The position numbers and the translations under genes were made by a program. Source: Actinomycetota bacterium (lineage in GTDB: Bacteria > Actinomycetota > Thermoleophilia > Gaiellales > Gaiellaceae). Taken from it: a stretch of DNA of 7,358 bases. This document shows, piece after piece, positions 5,715 through 7,358 of this stretch. The stretch covers positions 1-7,358 of the forward strand of contig VAXT01000110.1 in the NCBI GenBank assembly GCA_005883245.1, written 5' to 3'. Position 1 is the first letter of the stretch. Each line of letters starts with the position of its first letter. Below the pieces are notes generated by a model. It was given only the letters and a program-made list of their open reading frames with translations, did no database searches and was not told the origin of the DNA.

Positions 5715-6706
5715 GTGCGGATTCGGGCCGCGGTCCTCGAGGAGTTCGGGCAGCCGCTCGCCGTCCAGGAGGTCGACCTGGCGGAGCCGAAGGCGGGCGA
5801 GGCGCTCGTCCGGCTCGTCGCGTGCGGCGTGTGCCACACCGACCTGTACACGGCCTCGGGCGCAGATCCGTCCGGCTACGCGCCGACCGTCCTCGGCCAC
5901 GAGGGCGCGGGCATCGTCGAGCGGGTCGGCCCGGGCGTGACCTCGGTTGCGCCGGGCGACCAGGTCGTGACGCTCTTCTCGCCGCAGTGCCGGGAATGTG
6001 TCCACTGCCTCAGCGACCGGACGAACCTGTGCCTGGCGATCCGCGAGCAGCAGAACCAGGGCTTCCTGCCGGACGGGACGACGCGGCTGTCGCGCGACGG
6101 CGAGCCGATCCGCCACTTCATGGGCACGTCCGCGTTCGGGGAGGCGACGGTGCTGCCGGAGATCGCCGTCGCGAGGGTCCCGGCCTCGGCGCCGCCCGAC
6201 GTCGTCTGCACGCTCGCCTGCGGGGCGACGACGGGGATCGGCGCGGCGCTGTACGTCGCGAAGGTCGAGCCGCGCTCGACATGCGCGGTGTTCGGCACCG
6301 GCCTCGTCGGCCTGGGCGCGGTCGCCGGCTGCCGCCTGGCGGGCGCGGAGCGGATCATCTGCATCGACCTCAGCGAGCGACGCCTCGAGATCGCCCGTGC
6401 GCAGGGCGCGACCGACACGTTCGTGGGCGGCGAGGACGCGGTCGAGCGGGTGCTCGAGCTGACCGACGGCTTTGGCGCCGACTACACCTTCGAGGCCACC
6501 GGGAACGTCGCCGTCATGCGCCAGGCCGTCGAGGCCGCGGCGCGAAGGGCCGCGACCGCGTGCCGGAGCTCGCCCGGCTCTACCTCGACGGCGTGCTCGA
6601 CCTCGAGGCCTTCATCTCGCACCACCGCCCGCTCGACGGGGTGAACGAGGCGTTCGAGCTCATGGAGCGCCAGGACGGGATTCGAACGGTGATTCAGCTG
6701 TCCTGA
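5715..6706 (+). pseudogene. Class III-type zinc alcohol dehydrogenase, frame-shifted with internal loss
   Basis: Intact relatives oxidise S-hydroxymethyl thiol adducts (formaldehyde with glutathione or mycothiol) or alcohols with NAD. The first 275 residues (GTG 5715 to about 6539) follow the family closely: Cys40 and Gly-His62-Glu63 as catalytic zinc ligands, Cys92/95/98/106 for structural zinc, Cys169 in LACGATTGIGAAL, the GTGLVG nucleotide loop at 194-199, and Asp218 after the second Rossmann strand, which favours NAD. At about 6540 the frame fails: this frame runs on without homology to a TGA at 6642-6644, while the family C-terminus (AKGRDRVPEL, then FELMERQDGIRTVI) resumes at 6542 two bases out of phase and ends with TGA at 6704-6706. 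Together the parts give about 330 residues against about 370 in the family, so some 38-40 residues of the late Rossmann fold are missing. The product is unlikely to work, unless this is an assembly error. Confidence 0.85.
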
Positions 6707-7094
6707 CGTCGGCCGCCGCCGTGCGGCCGTTCCGGCGGGCGGCGAGGCGCATCGCGTCGAACAGGTCGTCGACGTCGCTGGACTTCGCGACGACGGCGCG
6801 GGCGCCGGCGGCGAGCACCTCGGCCTGCGACGTGCCGTCGCCGTCGGCCGTGTAGATCAGCACCTCAGGGGCGGCGGGCTCGGCCCTCACCTCGCGGCAG
6901 AGCGCGAGGCCGTCCTCGTGCTCGAGGCGGCGGTCGAGCACGACGACGTCCGGGCGCGTGCGACGCACCAGCGACAGCAACTCATGGCCGTCGGCGGCGG
7001 TCCCGACGCAGACGAAGCCGGGCTCGGCGCGGAGGACGGCCTCGAGGCCGGCGCGGAGCACGGGATGATCATCGACGACGAGAACGCGGATCAT
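6660..7094 (-). CDS. Response-regulator receiver protein without output domain
   Basis: A 144-residue CheY-like receiver in the NarL style: MIRVLVVDDHPVLRAGL opening, acidic pair Asp8-Asp9, phospho-acceptor Asp54 in VVVLDRR, Thr82 in the Tyr-Thr-Ala switch strand, and Lys104 in Val-Ala-Lys-Ser-Ser. All key residues of a phosphorylatable receiver are present. The domain ends near residue 122 and is followed by about 22 polar residues instead of the expected LuxR-type helix-turn-helix, so it cannot bind DNA in the usual way. It may be a stand-alone receiver or a truncated regulator. ATG at 7094 starts the conserved strand exactly; an upstream extension in the same frame has poorer codon use and conflicts with the divergent gene. 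No histidine kinase is in the window. The last 47 bp overlap the dehydrogenase 3' end. Confidence 0.85.
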   Translation of the reverse strand: MIRVLVVDDHPVLRAGLEAVLRAEPGFVCVGTAADGHELLSLVRRTRPDVVVLDRRLEHEDGLALCREVRAEPAAPEVLIYTADGDGTSQAEVLAAGARAVVAKSSDVDDLFDAMRLAARRNGRTAAADVRTAESPFESRPGAP

Positions 7095-7106
7095 CGATGG
7101 GACATC

Positions 7107-7358
7107 GTGACGGAGCGCGCGAGCTCGTGCAGTGCGGACAGCATCCGTACACTCGCGGCCCTGCCCCACCATCCCGAGCAGACGCGCCGCCGCATCGCCC
7201 AGACGGCGAGCCGTCTGCGGTCGCTCGAGCACCCCGCGGCAGTCGCGCCCGACGTGCTGCTCGTCAGCGAGCGCACCGGGCGGATCGGGTGGACCGCGGC
7301 CCAGCAGCTGCAGTACCGCCCGGCGGAGGTCGGCGAGGCCTTCGGGCCACAGTGGGCG
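7107..7358 (+). CDS. Probable GH38 (MAN2C1-type) alpha-mannosidase, N-terminus only (cut by window end)
   Basis: The frame from GTG 7107 is open for 84 codons to the window end, and about nine in ten codons end in G or C, clearly better than the opposite strand over the same bases. The translation includes HPEQTRRRIAQTASRLRSL and ends RPAEVGEAFGPQWA. The Arg-Pro-Ala-x-Val-Gly-Glu-x-Phe-Gly-Pro-x-Trp pattern is what I recall just before the Trp-Phe strand of the N-terminal domain in MAN2C1-type GH38 alpha-mannosidases, which remove terminal alpha-mannose from glycans. The catalytic domain is not in the window. The start is uncertain: GTG 7107 has no ribosome site; ATG 7065 has GGAG 6 nt upstream but lies inside the receiver gene on the other strand; CTG 7161 follows a TACACT (7148-7153) at leaderless spacing and would begin just before PHHPEQT. 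It is divergent from the receiver gene. Confidence 0.5.
   Translation, partial: MTERASSCSADSIRTLAALPHHPEQTRRRIAQTASRLRSLEHPAAVAPDVLLVSERTGRIGWTAAQQLQYRPAEVGEAFGPQWA

Noticed and set aside
5613..6116. Minus-strand frame opposite the dehydrogenase start
   Set aside because: Shadow frame; the plus strand encodes clear zinc-dehydrogenase motifs.
7095..7232. N-terminal extension of the receiver protein, possibly a fused kinase end
   Set aside because: It has poorer third-position GC than the plus-strand gene over the same bases, no kinase motifs, and the receiver fold begins exactly at the ATG at 7094.
1..7358. A defence, toxin-antitoxin, CRISPR or mobile element system
   Set aside because: No transposase, integrase, nuclease, repeat-spacer array or toxin-like small gene pair was found on either strand; lysozyme plus peptidase is not a lysis cassette here because there is no holin and the two genes are separated by an antisense permease.

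Overview
The window is very GC-rich, with strong G/C preference at third codon positions, frequent GTG starts and few Shine-Dalgarno sites. With the gene content (an ECF42-type sigma factor paired with a DGPF protein, and a secreted GH25 lysozyme ending in a two-cysteine PASTA-like module) this points to a high-GC actinobacterium. A Thermoleophilia lineage (Solirubrobacterales/Gaiellales type) is my best guess; it is inference from style, not from a marker gene. I see no tRNA, rRNA, insertion sequence, CRISPR array or phage module.

Layout, left to right. (1) The 3' end of a YihY/BrkB-like membrane protein (+). (2) Convergent with it, and only 9 bp away, a two-gene minus-strand operon: a DGPF/YCII-related protein first, then an ECF42 sigma factor with a TPR-like C-terminal extension and a non-canonical start codon. 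(3) Divergent from the operon, a secreted GH25 muramidase (+) with a polyproline linker and PASTA-like tail. (4) A DMT/EamA permease (-) whose 3' end overlaps the lysozyme gene by 29 bp. (5) Divergent from the permease, a secreted C39-like cysteine peptidase (+). (6) A class III-type zinc alcohol dehydrogenase (+) that is broken by a frame change with about 38-40 residues missing. (7) A response-regulator receiver without an output domain (-), overlapping the dehydrogenase 3' end by 47 bp. (8) Divergent from the receiver and cut by the window end, the N-terminus of what looks like a GH38 (MAN2C1-type) alpha-mannosidase (+).

How the genes relate. Only the DGPF/ECF42 pair is a clear functional unit. 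The lysozyme and the peptidase are separate transcription units, but both are exported and both have nearly the same start region: a TAnnnT -10-like hexamer exactly 6 nt before a GTG, with no Shine-Dalgarno. This suggests leaderless mRNAs. Two perfect inverted repeats with 6-nt spacers lie in promoter regions (lysozyme, permease) and are candidate operators. The rest looks like an ordinary chromosomal neighbourhood of small independent units with tight 3' overlaps. I do not see a convincing new multi-gene system. The points most worth a second look are the sigma-factor start, the broken dehydrogenase, the matching leaderless promoters and the inverted repeats.
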